Assembly (NCBI RefSeq): GCF_008065375.1
Contig: NZ_VJYI01000010.1
Coordinates: forward strand, 310,001-374,000
Origin: Nonomuraea sp. SYSU D8015
GTDB lineage: Bacteria; Actinomycetota; Actinomycetes; Streptosporangiales; Streptosporangiaceae
Direction of reading: 5' to 3'
DNA length: 64,000 nucleotides
Each line of letters starts with the position of its first letter. Position 1 is the stretch's first letter. The translations under genes and the position numbers were made by a program. The notes beneath the pieces are model-generated. The model saw only the letters and a program-made list of their open reading frames with translations. It did no database searches and was not told where the DNA came from. Shown here one piece after another: positions 8,341-17,132 of this stretch.

Positions 8341-11187
8341 ATGATCGAGACTCCGAGCTACGCCGACGCCCTGAGGATCCTCGGATGCAAGGACAGCAGG
8401 CTCGCCAAGGTGATCGGGTTCGCCGCGGCGGCCGAGCGCAGTGGCTGGGCGCTGGCCGGCGCCGGGCAGCTCGTGCTGGGCCTGGCCGACATGCGCATGT
8501 CCATCGTGCGCTTCGGCGAGGACGTCGTGGGCCGCATGTCCGAGTTACGCGGCGGCGTTGACCGGCACACGCGCACCCAGCGGCTGGCCGCCGCGCACGC
8601 CGTGATCGTCGTGTCCGCGTACTTCGAGGCGCTGGGCGAGGCCAAGCTGCCCTTCACGCTCGACAAGCTCGACCGCGCCGACCAGATCTCCCAGGGCGTG
8701 CCGACACGGGAGCGGTTCGCCCGGCTGATGGCGGAGATGCTGCTCCCGCGGCTGCCCACGCCCGAGCCGCACGTGCCGTACGCCGAGACCCGTCAAGCCG
8801 TGGAACGTGCCTACCTGCGCATGTCCGAGGCCATGGCCGGCTACGTCGGCGGCCTGCCCGTCTGGGACGAGCTCAGCGTCGACGACCAGCTCCTGCTGCC
8901 CAGGATGCTGGCCGAGGGCCCGACCGCGCACGCGCTGCGCATCTACGACGAGGACTACCGGTCGCTGTCGCTGGACAGCCACGAGTTCGGCGTGCGCAGC
9001 CTGGTCACCGAGCGGCCGCAGCCGGCCACGGCGCTGTCGCGGGTGGCGTGGCTGCTGGCCGAGCTGGCCCCGCCGCGGGTCGGCGACCGCCCGATGATCC
9101 ACCTGGCCAGGATGGCCGCGAACCTCCTCGACCAGCCGCTCCTGCTGGCCGGCAAACTCCCCGAGGACGTCTACCTGCCGCTGCTCGGCGAGGGCTACCT
9201 CACCCCGCGCTGCCGGGTCGCGGAGCTGACCCGCGAGGCCGCGCCCGCCGAGCGTGAGTGGTGGGAGGGGCGGCAGGTGCTGCCCGACACCGAGGCGTTC
9301 CTCGTCGGCCACCTCACCTCGCTGCGCGCCACCCAGGCGCCGCTGCTCGTGCTCGGCGAGCCGGGCTCGGGCAAGACCAAGCTGACCGAGGTGCTGGCAG
9401 CCCGCCTGGCCCGCTCGGAGTTCCTGCCGATCAGGGTGGACCTGCAGGGTGTGGCGGCGCGGGCGAGCGTCACCGAGCAGATCGAGCAGGCCATCGGCGC
9501 GATGCTGGACGAGGACGTCGAGTACGGCGAGCTGGTGGAGGCCGCCGACGGCGCCCTGCCGGTCATCCTCCTCGACGGGTTCGACGAGCTGGTGCAGGGC
9601 GGCGTCAACCGCTACGACTACCTCGCGCAGGTTCAGGAGTTCCAGCGGAGGGAGGCCGCCCAGGGGCGGCCCGCCGCCGTCATCGTGACCAGCCGCACCG
9701 TGGTGGCCGATCGCATCAGGTTCCCCGACGGGCTGCTGGCGCTGCAGCTGCAGCCGTTCGAGGACGACCAGGTACGCCAGTGGCTCGACATCTGGGACCA
9801 GGCCAACCGCGCCCTGCTGGCCAGGCGCGACCTGAAGCCCCTGCCCGCCGAGGCCGCCCTCGCCCACGGCGAGATGGCCAGGCAGCCGCTCCTGCTGCTC
9901 CTGCTCGCCCTCTACGACGCCGGGAGCAACGCGCTGCAGCGCGGCACGCCTGCGCCGCTCAAGCGCTCCCGCCTCTACGAGGTCCTGCTGCGGGACTTCA
10001 CCGAGCGGGAGACCGGCGGGGCCCGCCGCGTCATGATCGACCAGGAGCTCGTCATGCTCGGCACGGTCGCGCTGTCCATGCTGTCCCGCGGCCGCCAGGT
10101 CATCACCGACGAGGCGCTCAACCGCGACCTGCCCGCCCTCTGCCACGGCGGCGAGGACGACCCGGAGGAGCACGCCCGCGTCGACTGGGCGCGCCGGGCC
10201 ACCGAGCGCTTCTTCTTCGTGCGCAGGAACGGCCACGCGTTCCTGCACTCCACGTTCGGCGAGTTCCTGGTGGCCTGGCTGACCATGTACGCGCTGCGCG
10301 ACCTCGACCGCAGGCGCCGCCTGGCCGGGGACGAGCCGCTCGCCCTGGTGCAGAGCGTGGACGACGACCTGCTGTACGCCGTCACCTCCCACTCCTGCCT
10401 GGCCGAGCGCGGGCCGACGGTCGGCTTCATCCTGGAGCTGCTGGACGAGGTGCCGAGCGCGGTGCGGGCCCGCTGCGCGGAGCTGCTGACCGGGCTGCTG
10501 CGGCGCTCGCTGCACGAGCGCGGCCGCCGCCACTTCACCGGCTTCCGGCCGGTACGGCACACGATGACCCGGCGGCTGGCCGCGTACTCGGCGAACCTCA
10601 CCCTGCTCATCGTGGCCGCTTCCGACGAGCCGGTCGCCGTCTCCTCGCTCCTGCCGGGCCCCGGCCACATGGAGCGCTGGGCCTCCTTCACCCACCTGTG
10701 GAAGGGCCAGCTGGGGGAGGAGGGCTGGACCGGCCTGCTCACCGCCCTGTCGGCGCGGCGGGTGGTCGAGAACGGCGAGGAGGACGTCGTGCTCGGCGCC
10801 ACGGAGACCTCCGGCATGGGCGACGCCGTCGTCGCCGTCGCCACCGGCCACACCCCGCACCACCGGCGGCTGCTCGACCTGCTGCTGCAGGCGGTGGGGG
10901 AGGGCCGCGCCCTGCCGTACCGCGACCGGGTCGCGCTCCTGGAGGAGCTGCTGCGGACCGCGGCGGTCCGCTCGCCCGCCATGCACCGGGCGCTCGGCGC
11001 GATGTGGGCGGAGAACGACGCCGGCCACGCCGAGCTGCGGCCCCTCCTGCGCGCCCTCCTCGCCGACCCGGCCGAGCGCATGGCCACCTGGGAACAGCTG
11101 GTCAAGGCGGGCATCCCCGAGACGGAGCTGTGGGACGTCCACCAGGACGTCAGGGCGCCGACGGATCCACCGGCAGCTCCACGGTGA
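8341..11187 (+). CDS. NACHT-domain STAND NTPase (NLR-like protein)
   Basis: The protein has 948 residues. Residues 1 to about 320 form an all-helical N-terminal domain of the type fused to actinobacterial NACHT proteins. The NACHT core has Walker A GEPGSGKT near residue 340 and Walker B VILLDGFDEL near 410, a sensor-like VIVTSRTVV, then a winged-helix/arm region (FFFVRRNGHAFLHSTFGEFL) and a C-terminal helical repeat sensor-like region. Such proteins act as ligand-triggered oligomerising switches; several bacterial NACHT proteins protect against phage. No nuclease, protease or TIR effector is seen, so output is unknown. ATG 8341 follows GGGAGAA at a good distance. The last 38 bases overlap the convergent histidine kinase gene. 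Confidence 0.85.
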   Translation: MIETPSYADALRILGCKDSRLAKVIGFAAAAERSGWALAGAGQLVLGLADMRMSIVRFGEDVVGRMSELRGGVDRHTRTQRLAAAHAVIVVSAYFEALGEAKLPFTLDKLDRADQISQGVPTRERFARLMAEMLLPRLPTPEPHVPYAETRQAVERAYLRMSEAMAGYVGGLPVWDELSVDDQLLLPRMLAEGPTAHALRIYDEDYRSLSLDSHEFGVRSLVTERPQPATALSRVAWLLAELAPPRVGDRPMIHLARMAANLLDQPLLLAGKLPEDVYLPLLGEGYLTPRCRVAELTREAAPAEREWWEGRQVLPDTEAFLVGHLTSLRATQAPLLVLGEPGSGKTKLTEVLAARLARSEFLPIRVDLQGVAARASVTEQIEQAIGAMLDEDVEYGELVEAADGALPVILLDGFDELVQGGVNRYDYLAQVQEFQRREAAQGRPAAVIVTSRTVVADRIRFPDGLLALQLQPFEDDQVRQWLDIWDQANRALLARRDLKPLPAEAALAHGEMARQPLLLLLLALYDAGSNALQRGTPAPLKRSRLYEVLLRDFTERETGGARRVMIDQELVMLGTVALSMLSRGRQVITDEALNRDLPALCHGGEDDPEEHARVDWARRATERFFFVRRNGHAFLHSTFGEFLVAWLTMYALRDLDRRRRLAGDEPLALVQSVDDDLLYAVTSHSCLAERGPTVGFILELLDEVPSAVRARCAELLTGLLRRSLHERGRRHFTGFRPVRHTMTRRLAAYSANLTLLIVAASDEPVAVSSLLPGPGHMERWASFTHLWKGQLGEEGWTGLLTALSARRVVENGEEDVVLGATETSGMGDAVVAVATGHTPHHRRLLDLLLQAVGEGRALPYRDRVALLEELLRTAAVRSPAMHRALGAMWAENDAGHAELRPLLRALLADPAERMATWEQLVKAGIPETELWDVHQDVRAPTDPPAAPR

Positions 11188-12316
11188 TCGTCAGTCCGCC
11201 CTCCTCCCGCGGCCTCGCCGTGACCGTGCCCCCATGAGCCTCAGTGATCACCCGGACGATCGACAGGCCCAGCCCGCTGCCCCGGTCCGAGCGCAGCCGG
11301 TCGCCGTGCAGCCGCCGGAACGGCTCGAAGATCGTCTCGATCTCGTACGGCGGGACCTGCAGCCCCGTGTTCGCCACGACCAGCTCGATCTGCTCGGTCC
11401 GCCGCCGCGTCGTCACCCACACCTCGCCCTTGGGGTGGTTGTGCCGGATCGCGTTCTCCACGAGGTTCTGCACCAGCCGCTCGACCAGCACCGCCTCGCC
11501 CGTCGTCGGCGCGGGGTCCAGCAGCCGGTGCATGGTCACCTCGCGCTCGGCCGCCTCGCCCGCCGCCTGGTCGAGTACGTGCTCGGCCACGTCCATCAGG
11601 TCGAACGGCCGCCGGTCCAGCACCGCCTGCTGGCCCTCGGTCAGCGCCAGCAGGCCATCGATGAGGCGCTCGTGGCGGGCGTTGACCAGCAGCAGCGACT
11701 CGCCCAGGCGCTTGACGTCCTCCGTCGCGTCCGGCCGGCGCACCGCCACGTCCACCAGCGTCCGGTTGATCGTGAGCGGGGTGCGCAGCTCGTGGGAGGC
11801 GTTGGCCACGAACCTGCGTTGCCCATCGAACGAGCGCGCCAGCCGGCCGAGCATCGTGTCGAAGATGTCGGCCAGTTCGTTGATCTCGTCGCGCGGGCCC
11901 TCGTGGCCGATGCGCTCGGCCAGGTCGTGGCTCTGGGCGACCCTGCGGGCGGTCTCGGTGACTCTCCTGAGCGGCCGGAGCACGGTGGTCGCCGACCGCC
12001 AGCCGAGCCCGAACGCCCCGGCCGTCCCGGCGAGCACCGCGACGGCGCCGAGATTGCGCACATTGTCGAGGGTGCTCTTCCGGTAGGTGGCGTGCGTCTG
12101 GAGCGCGAACCCGCGGGCGAGCTCGTAGCCCTGCTCGAAGCGCTCCGACCAGAGCCCGCCTTCGGGGCGCTCGACCGTGATGGTGCCGGGCGTGAAGACG
12201 GAGGTCCGGTATTCGAGGCTCGTCCGCACGATGAAGTAGACGACCGTCAGCACGAGGGCGCCCAGCACGAGGAACACCCCGGCGCAGGCCAGCGCGAAGC
12301 GCAGGCGGACGCTCAT
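11150..12316 (-). CDS. two-component sensor histidine kinase (HisKA/HATPase)
   Basis: The 388-residue membrane kinase has TM1 at residues 8-30, an extracellular loop, TM2 near 86-106, a HAMP region, the H-box ANASHELRTPL with phospho-accepting His175, the N-box LVQNLVENAIRHN and the G-box GSGLGLSIV. It should autophosphorylate on His175 and pass the phosphate to the regulator encoded just upstream. ATG 12316 overlaps that regulator's TGA by four bases, so the pair is translationally coupled. The ligand is not evident. Its 3' end overlaps the convergent NACHT gene. Confidence 0.93.
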   Translation of the reverse strand: MSVRLRFALACAGVFLVLGALVLTVVYFIVRTSLEYRTSVFTPGTITVERPEGGLWSERFEQGYELARGFALQTHATYRKSTLDNVRNLGAVAVLAGTAGAFGLGWRSATTVLRPLRRVTETARRVAQSHDLAERIGHEGPRDEINELADIFDTMLGRLARSFDGQRRFVANASHELRTPLTINRTLVDVAVRRPDATEDVKRLGESLLLVNARHERLIDGLLALTEGQQAVLDRRPFDLMDVAEHVLDQAAGEAAEREVTMHRLLDPAPTTGEAVLVERLVQNLVENAIRHNHPKGEVWVTTRRRTEQIELVVANTGLQVPPYEIETIFEPFRRLHGDRLRSDRGSGLGLSIVRVITEAHGGTVTARPREEGGLTITVELPVDPSAP

Positions 12317-12972
12317 GGGATGCGGTACCCCGATCCCGGCACGGTCTCGATGACCTGGGGCTCGCCGAGCTTCTTGCGCAGCTTCATCATCGTCGTGCGC
12401 ACCGTGTTCGTGAACGGGTCGATGTGCTCGTCCCACACCTTCTCCAGCAGCGTCTCCGCCGAGACCACCGCCCCCTGGGCGCGCAGCAGCTCGGCCAGCA
12501 CACCGAACTCCTTGCGCGCCAGCGGCACGTACCGGCCGTCGCGGAACACCTGCCGGTGCGCCCAGTCCAGCCGCACGCCCGCCCGCTCCAGCATCGGCGG
12601 GTCCGCCCGCCTGGCCCGGCGGCCGAGCGCGTGCACCCTTGCCACCAGCTCCTCGAACGCGAACGGCTTCGGCAGGTAGTCATCGGCCCCCAGCGACAGC
12701 CCGGCCACCCGGGAGCGCACGTCGCCGGCCGCGGTCAGCATGAGCACCCGCACCAGGCAGCCCCGCTCCACCACGGCCTTGCACACCTCGTCCCCGTGGA
12801 CGAGCGGCAGGTCCCTGTCGAGGATCAGCACGTCGTAGTCGTGCACGCCGAGCCGCTCCAGCGCCGCGTCCCCGTCGTAGGCGACGTCCACGGCCAGGGC
12901 CTCCCCGCGCAGCCCTTCGGCGATCGAGTCGGCGAGCATCCGCTCGTCCTCGGCCACCAGAACACGCACCAT
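12313..12972 (-). CDS. OmpR/PhoB-family response regulator
   Basis: The 219-residue protein has an N-terminal receiver (MVRVLVAEDE, phospho-acceptor Asp52 in LILDRDLP, Lys in LPKPF) and a C-terminal winged helix ending FTNTVRTTMMKLRKKLG and VPGSGYRIP, the OmpR family signature. It is the partner of the coupled histidine kinase downstream. ATG 12972 was chosen because it begins the receiver fold; longer in-frame starts add unrelated residues. The 148-base divergent region to the glycosyltransferase gene presumably holds promoters for both directions. Confidence 0.93.
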   Translation of the reverse strand: MVRVLVAEDERMLADSIAEGLRGEALAVDVAYDGDAALERLGVHDYDVLILDRDLPLVHGDEVCKAVVERGCLVRVLMLTAAGDVRSRVAGLSLGADDYLPKPFAFEELVARVHALGRRARRADPPMLERAGVRLDWAHRQVFRDGRYVPLARKEFGVLAELLRAQGAVVSAETLLEKVWDEHIDPFTNTVRTTMMKLRKKLGEPQVIETVPGSGYRIP

Positions 12973-13120
12973 GCCCCCAAAAGACTCCAAATGCCCGCCA
13001 GTTTGGCCCCGTACGCATAACGCGGGCATAACCAGATTTGGTGACGATCAGGTTATAGGCCCGCCGCTTGGCTGACCCCCCGATGCCGGGAATCGCCCGG
13101 CCTTTCAGGGGGAGAACGTC

Positions 13121-14545
13121 ATGGCGGCCACACTGGCGCCGCCGCGCGCCGCCGAGCGCCCCGGCCGGCCGCGCGGTGGTCACCGCCTGTTCGCGATCGT
13201 GCTGCTGCTCGCCGCCGCGCTGCGCGTGCTGGTCATGCTGGGGTACGACACGGCGCGGCTCTATTGGTACGACTCGTTCACGTACCTGGACACGGCCGTG
13301 CACCTGCGGCCGCAGGGCGCCTTCCATCCCGCGGGCTACCCCTGGTTCCTGTGGGCGCTGCGGCCGTTCGAGAGCGTGGAGCTGATCGCGGCCGCGCAGC
13401 ACGCGATGGGGCTGGGCACCGGCGTGCTGATCTACGTGCTGCTGCGCCGCCGGTCGCTGCCCGGCTGGGGAGCGGCGCTCGCGGCGGCGCCGGTGCTGTT
13501 CGACCCGGCGTTCGTGCGCCTGGAGCACGCCGTGCTGTCGGACACGCTGGTCATCTTCCTCGTCACGGCCGCCCTGGCCGTGCTCATGTGGCGGGCCGAG
13601 CCGTCCGCGCGGGCGGCCGCGGCGGCCGGGCTGCTGCTCGCGTTCGCCGGCCTGACCCGAACCGCCGCCGTCCCGCTCATCGGCTTGGCCGCCCTCTACG
13701 TGCTGCTGCGGCGCGGGTGGTGGCGGCGGGCGGCGGCGGGGGCGGGTGCGCTGGCGGTGGCGGGCGCGCTGCCGCTGCTCGTCTACGCCGGCTGGTACGC
13801 CCAGCACCACGGCAGGTTCGCGCTGAGCGGCTCCGACGGAGTCGCCCTGTGGGCCAGGACCATGACGTTCGCCGACTGCTCGGTCATCCGGCCCACCCGG
13901 GAGCAGGCCGCGCTCTGCCCGAACGGCGTCGACCTCGACGCCGCCTCCGAGTACGTCTGGGACCCCCGCGCGTCCCTCAACCGCCTGCCCGGCGACCGGT
14001 TCTCCCACAACGACCTGGCCAGGTCGTTCGCCCTGCGGGCCATCGCCGCCCAGCCGCTCGACTACCTGAGCGAGGTGGTGAAGGACACCTCGCTCGCCTT
14101 CACCTGGGAGCCGGTCGCCCATCCGGCGCGCATGGCCCCGTCCACGACCTTCCCGCGAGGCTCGTGGCCGCTCCCGGAGGAGCACGCCCTGGTCGGCAAG
14201 GTGCGGCAGGAGTACGACCCGGACATCCGCGGCATGTGCTCCGTCGAGCCGTACGCCTCGATCCTGGCCGCCTATCCGTACCCGTGGTTCCTGCACGGCA
14301 CCCTCTTCGGCGTCCTGCTCCTGCTCGGCGGGGCGGGCGCGGCGGCGCGGCCGCGTCCCGTGCTCCTGCCCTGGTCGTTCGCCGTGTTCCTGCTCGTCGC
14401 GCCGGTGGCCGCGCTCGACTTCGACCACCGCTACGTGCTGCCCGCCATCCCGGCCGCCTGCGTGGCTGCCGCGCTGGCCGTACCCCCGCTACTGCGCTTG
14501 GCGTATCGCGTGGCGGGGCCGGGGCGGACTACCTTGCGGGTGTGA
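13121..14545 (+). CDS. GT-C family integral membrane glycosyltransferase
   Basis: The 474-residue polytopic protein has about ten predicted TM helices and an early acidic extracytoplasmic loop (YWYDSFTYLD) like the catalytic Asp of polyprenyl-phosphate-sugar-dependent GT-C enzymes (ArnT/PMT type). A large extracytoplasmic loop at residues 220-385 contains several Cys. It probably moves a sugar from a lipid carrier onto a cell-envelope acceptor, which cannot be named. ATG 13121 follows a strong GGGGGAG. Its stop overlaps the next kinase gene (GTGA), so enzyme and two-component system are co-transcribed. Confidence 0.75.
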   Translation: MAATLAPPRAAERPGRPRGGHRLFAIVLLLAAALRVLVMLGYDTARLYWYDSFTYLDTAVHLRPQGAFHPAGYPWFLWALRPFESVELIAAAQHAMGLGTGVLIYVLLRRRSLPGWGAALAAAPVLFDPAFVRLEHAVLSDTLVIFLVTAALAVLMWRAEPSARAAAAAGLLLAFAGLTRTAAVPLIGLAALYVLLRRGWWRRAAAGAGALAVAGALPLLVYAGWYAQHHGRFALSGSDGVALWARTMTFADCSVIRPTREQAALCPNGVDLDAASEYVWDPRASLNRLPGDRFSHNDLARSFALRAIAAQPLDYLSEVVKDTSLAFTWEPVAHPARMAPSTTFPRGSWPLPEEHALVGKVRQEYDPDIRGMCSVEPYASILAAYPYPWFLHGTLFGVLLLLGGAGAAARPRPVLLPWSFAVFLLVAPVAALDFDHRYVLPAIPAACVAAALAVPPLLRLAYRVAGPGRTTLRV

Positions 14546-16032
14546 GGACGATCGCCCTGGTCTGCGGCAGTGGAGTGGCCGTGTTCTTCTCGGCCGTCAT
14601 GGCCTACGGCAACCAGCCGGACTCCCGGCCGCTCGACCTGCTCGGCTACGCGCTGCTCGCCGCCACCGTGCTCGGGCTGGGCTGGGTGCCGCGGCGGCCG
14701 GGCCTGGCGCTGGCCGTGTCCGCGGGCGCGGCGGCGGGCGTCTTCACGCTCGGGTACGCGATCTCGCTGTGGGCGCTGCCCCCGCTGGTCGCGCTGTTCT
14801 CGGCCATCTCGGCCGGGCGGCGGCGGGCCGGATGGGCGGGCGCGGCGTTCCTGGTGCTGGTGCCCGCGGTGGCGGCGGTCGTGACCTGGAGGGGCGACGT
14901 AGCGATCGCGGTCGTCGTGTGGGCGCTGCTCGTGCTGGTGGTGGCCCAACCGGCGGAGGTGTCGCGGGCCAGGCGCGCCTACACCGAGGAGGTGGAGCGG
15001 CGGGCCGCGGAGGCCGAGCGGACCCGCGAGGAGGAGGCGCTGCGGCGGGCCCAGGAGGAGCGGCTGCGGGTGGCCAGGGAGCTGCACGACGTCACCTCGC
15101 ACACGGTGTCGGTGATCGCGCTGCACGCCGCCGTGGCCGCCGAGGCCGTGGAGCGCGCCGGAGGACCGCCCGAGGCCGCCGCCGCCCTCCAGATCATCCG
15201 CACCTCCAGCCGCCAGGCCCTGGCGGAGATGAAGTCCGTCCTCAGCATCCTCCGCCCCACCACCCCCGCCTCATCCCTCCCCGGCCACCCCGAGCCCCCG
15301 GCCGCCGCCGGCGGTGCCGGGCTGTCGGGGTCGGTGGGAGGTGCTGAGGGCGCGGTGGAGGCGGGCCATGCCGAGCTTTCGGCCGCCGTTGGCGGTGCTG
15401 GGCTCTCGGGGTCGTTCGGAGGTGCTGAGGGCGCGGCCGTGGCCGGCCATCCCGAGGCGTCGGCCGTCGTCGCCCGAGTCGAGGGCCGGGTTCCCGCCGG
15501 CGGCGCTCGCGGTCCGGCCCGCGCAGACCGCGCGCGGGACCCGGATCATCGCGGTGTCGCCGCGGAGCCGGGGCGCTGCGGCGGTGCCCGGGGCGCGGAG
15601 CCGGCCGGGGGCGCCGGTTCGCCGGATCCGGACGGCCGCCGCCACCTCACGCCCGCCGAGCCGCGGCATCCCCTGCCCGGCACGGCCCAGCTCCCCGCGC
15701 TCCTGCGTACCACCGGCCTCCCCGTGACCCTGGACGTCAAGGGGGAGCGGCGGCCCCTCCCACCGGCCGCCGACCTGACCGTCTACCGTGTCGTCCAGGA
15801 AGCCCTCACCAACACCATCCGGCACGCGGAGGCGACCACCGCGGCGGTGACGCTGACGTACGAGGAGGGAGCGGTGACCGTGCGGGTGGACGACGACGGC
15901 CGGGGAAGCCTCGCCCCACGCGGGCACGGCCTGACCGGCATGGCCGAGCGGGTCGCCGCCGTCGGTGGCCGGCTCACCACCGGGAACGGCCCCACCGGCG
16001 GCTTCCGCGTCACCGCGAGGCTCCCCGCATGA
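14542..16032 (+). CDS. NarL-type sensor histidine kinase with repeat-expanded linker
   Basis: The 496-residue protein has an N-terminal four-to-five TM sensor, a coiled coil, the HisKA_3 motif RVARELHDVTSHTVSVI with His182, and a C-terminal HATPase (EALTNTIRHAEATT, DDDGRGS, GLTGMAERV). Between the dimerisation domain and the ATPase, roughly residues 240-370, is an Ala/Gly-rich insertion with duplicated blocks (GGAGLSGSVGGAEGA and GGAGLSGSFGGAEGA). GTG 14542 overlaps the glycosyltransferase stop and its own stop overlaps the response regulator start, so the three are translationally coupled. The signal is unknown. Confidence 0.9.
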   Translation: MRTIALVCGSGVAVFFSAVMAYGNQPDSRPLDLLGYALLAATVLGLGWVPRRPGLALAVSAGAAAGVFTLGYAISLWALPPLVALFSAISAGRRRAGWAGAAFLVLVPAVAAVVTWRGDVAIAVVVWALLVLVVAQPAEVSRARRAYTEEVERRAAEAERTREEEALRRAQEERLRVARELHDVTSHTVSVIALHAAVAAEAVERAGGPPEAAAALQIIRTSSRQALAEMKSVLSILRPTTPASSLPGHPEPPAAAGGAGLSGSVGGAEGAVEAGHAELSAAVGGAGLSGSFGGAEGAAVAGHPEASAVVARVEGRVPAGGARGPARADRARDPDHRGVAAEPGRCGGARGAEPAGGAGSPDPDGRRHLTPAEPRHPLPGTAQLPALLRTTGLPVTLDVKGERRPLPPAADLTVYRVVQEALTNTIRHAEATTAAVTLTYEEGAVTVRVDDDGRGSLAPRGHGLTGMAERVAAVGGRLTTGNGPTGGFRVTARLPA

Positions 16033-16679
16033 TCAGCGTCCTGCTCGCCGACGACCAGCCGCTGGTACGGGCGGGCCTGCGCGCCCTGCTCGACCCCGAG
16101 GAGGACATGACCGTGGTCGGCGAGGCCGCCGACGGCGCCGAGGCGGTGCGGCTGGCAGGCCGGCTGCGGCCCGACGTGGCGCTGATGGACATCCGCATGC
16201 CCGAGCTCGACGGCCTCCAGGCCACCAGGACACTCGTCGCCGCCGGCGTGCGCGTCGTCGTGGTCACCACCTTCGACCTGGACGAGTACGTGTACGAGGC
16301 GCTCCGCTCCGGGGCCAGCGGCTTCCTCGTCAAGGACGCCGAGCCGGCCGAGATCCGCCACGCCGTCCGGGTGGCCGCCCGAGGGGACGCCCTCCTGTCG
16401 CCCGGCGTCACGCGACGCCTGATCGAGGAGTTCACCGCCCGCCCCGCCGCACTGGACGCCGACCGGCTCGCACCCCTGACCGGCCGCGAACGCGAGGTCC
16501 TCGCCCGCGTCGCCCAGGGCCTGACGAACGCCCAGATCGCCGAGCGCCTCTTCATGAGCCCGCTGACCGTCAAGACCCACGTCAACCGCATGATGAGCAA
16601 ACTCGGCGTCCACGACAGAGCCCAGCTGGTCGTCCTCGCCTACGAATCCGGCCTGACCCGCCCCGGCCACCCCTCCTGA
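16029..16679 (+). CDS. NarL/FixJ-family response regulator
   Basis: The 216-residue protein has a receiver with Asp54 (VALMDIRMPE) and Lys in GFLVKDAEP, followed by a LuxR helix-turn-helix (LTGREREVLARVAQGLTNAQ, MSPLTVKTHVNRMMSKL). ATG 16029 overlaps the kinase stop by four bases; this is its cognate regulator. It probably controls the adjacent glycosyltransferase operon and possibly other envelope genes, which is inference from position. Confidence 0.94.
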   Translation: MISVLLADDQPLVRAGLRALLDPEEDMTVVGEAADGAEAVRLAGRLRPDVALMDIRMPELDGLQATRTLVAAGVRVVVVTTFDLDEYVYEALRSGASGFLVKDAEPAEIRHAVRVAARGDALLSPGVTRRLIEEFTARPAALDADRLAPLTGREREVLARVAQGLTNAQIAERLFMSPLTVKTHVNRMMSKLGVHDRAQLVVLAYESGLTRPGHPS

Positions 16680-16871
16680 CCACCCCAGGACGGCGGCGGG
16701 GGAGTGGGACCGGCCACCCCGGGCCCCCGGAACCAGCGCGCCACCGATCTCATTCACCGCTCGCGGGCCGGACCGCCCGAGCCGGTGCTCGTCACCGGAC
16801 CTGCGGCCGCCCTGCCGACTGCGCGCGTCACTCCGGCGAGCGGCTGCCCGGCCGGCGAGCGGCCGCCCCGG

Positions 16872-17061
16872 GTCATTACCCTGACGGCTACGATCATGTT
16901 CTGCGTGTTCGCCGCCTTCGGCCCGTTCGGCGACCCGGCACCGCGCGTCAGGGGGCGCGCCGGCCGCCGCGGTGCTGGTCGACGCCACGATCCTGGGGCT
17001 CGTGCCGGTGCCCGCGGCCATGAGGTGCCCGGCGAGCGCGACCGGCGGTTCCCGGCACTGA
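16872..17061 (+). pseudogene. remnant of an MMPL-family transporter
   Basis: One frame gives VITLTATIMFCVFAAFGPFG and a shifted frame continues with AAAVLVDATILGLVPVPAAM. Together these match the last two TM segments and the DA-I-R-LVPA region of MMPL/RND exporters, ending at TGA 17059-17061. A frameshift separates the pieces and the WWLPR tail is lost. Nothing upstream in the 190 bases after the regulator gene continues the family, so only this scrap remains. Confidence 0.5.
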
Positions 17062-17132
17062 CCGTTCCGAGGCTGACACGCAGCCCAAATGTTACGTAAT
17101 ATCCACCCATCACGAGCGTTGGGGGCGCCAGG

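Noticed and set aside
8545..11142. Very long open frame on the minus strand opposite the NACHT gene.
   Set aside because: It is the GC-rich shadow of the real gene; composition is His/Gln/Gly-rich with no motif, while the plus frame has complete NACHT motifs.
13264..14541. Possible N-terminal extension of the 14542 kinase through the glycosyltransferase region.
   Set aside because: The extension is an Arg/Ala/Pro-rich shadow of the glycosyltransferase gene; the GTGA overlap at 14542 gives the true start.
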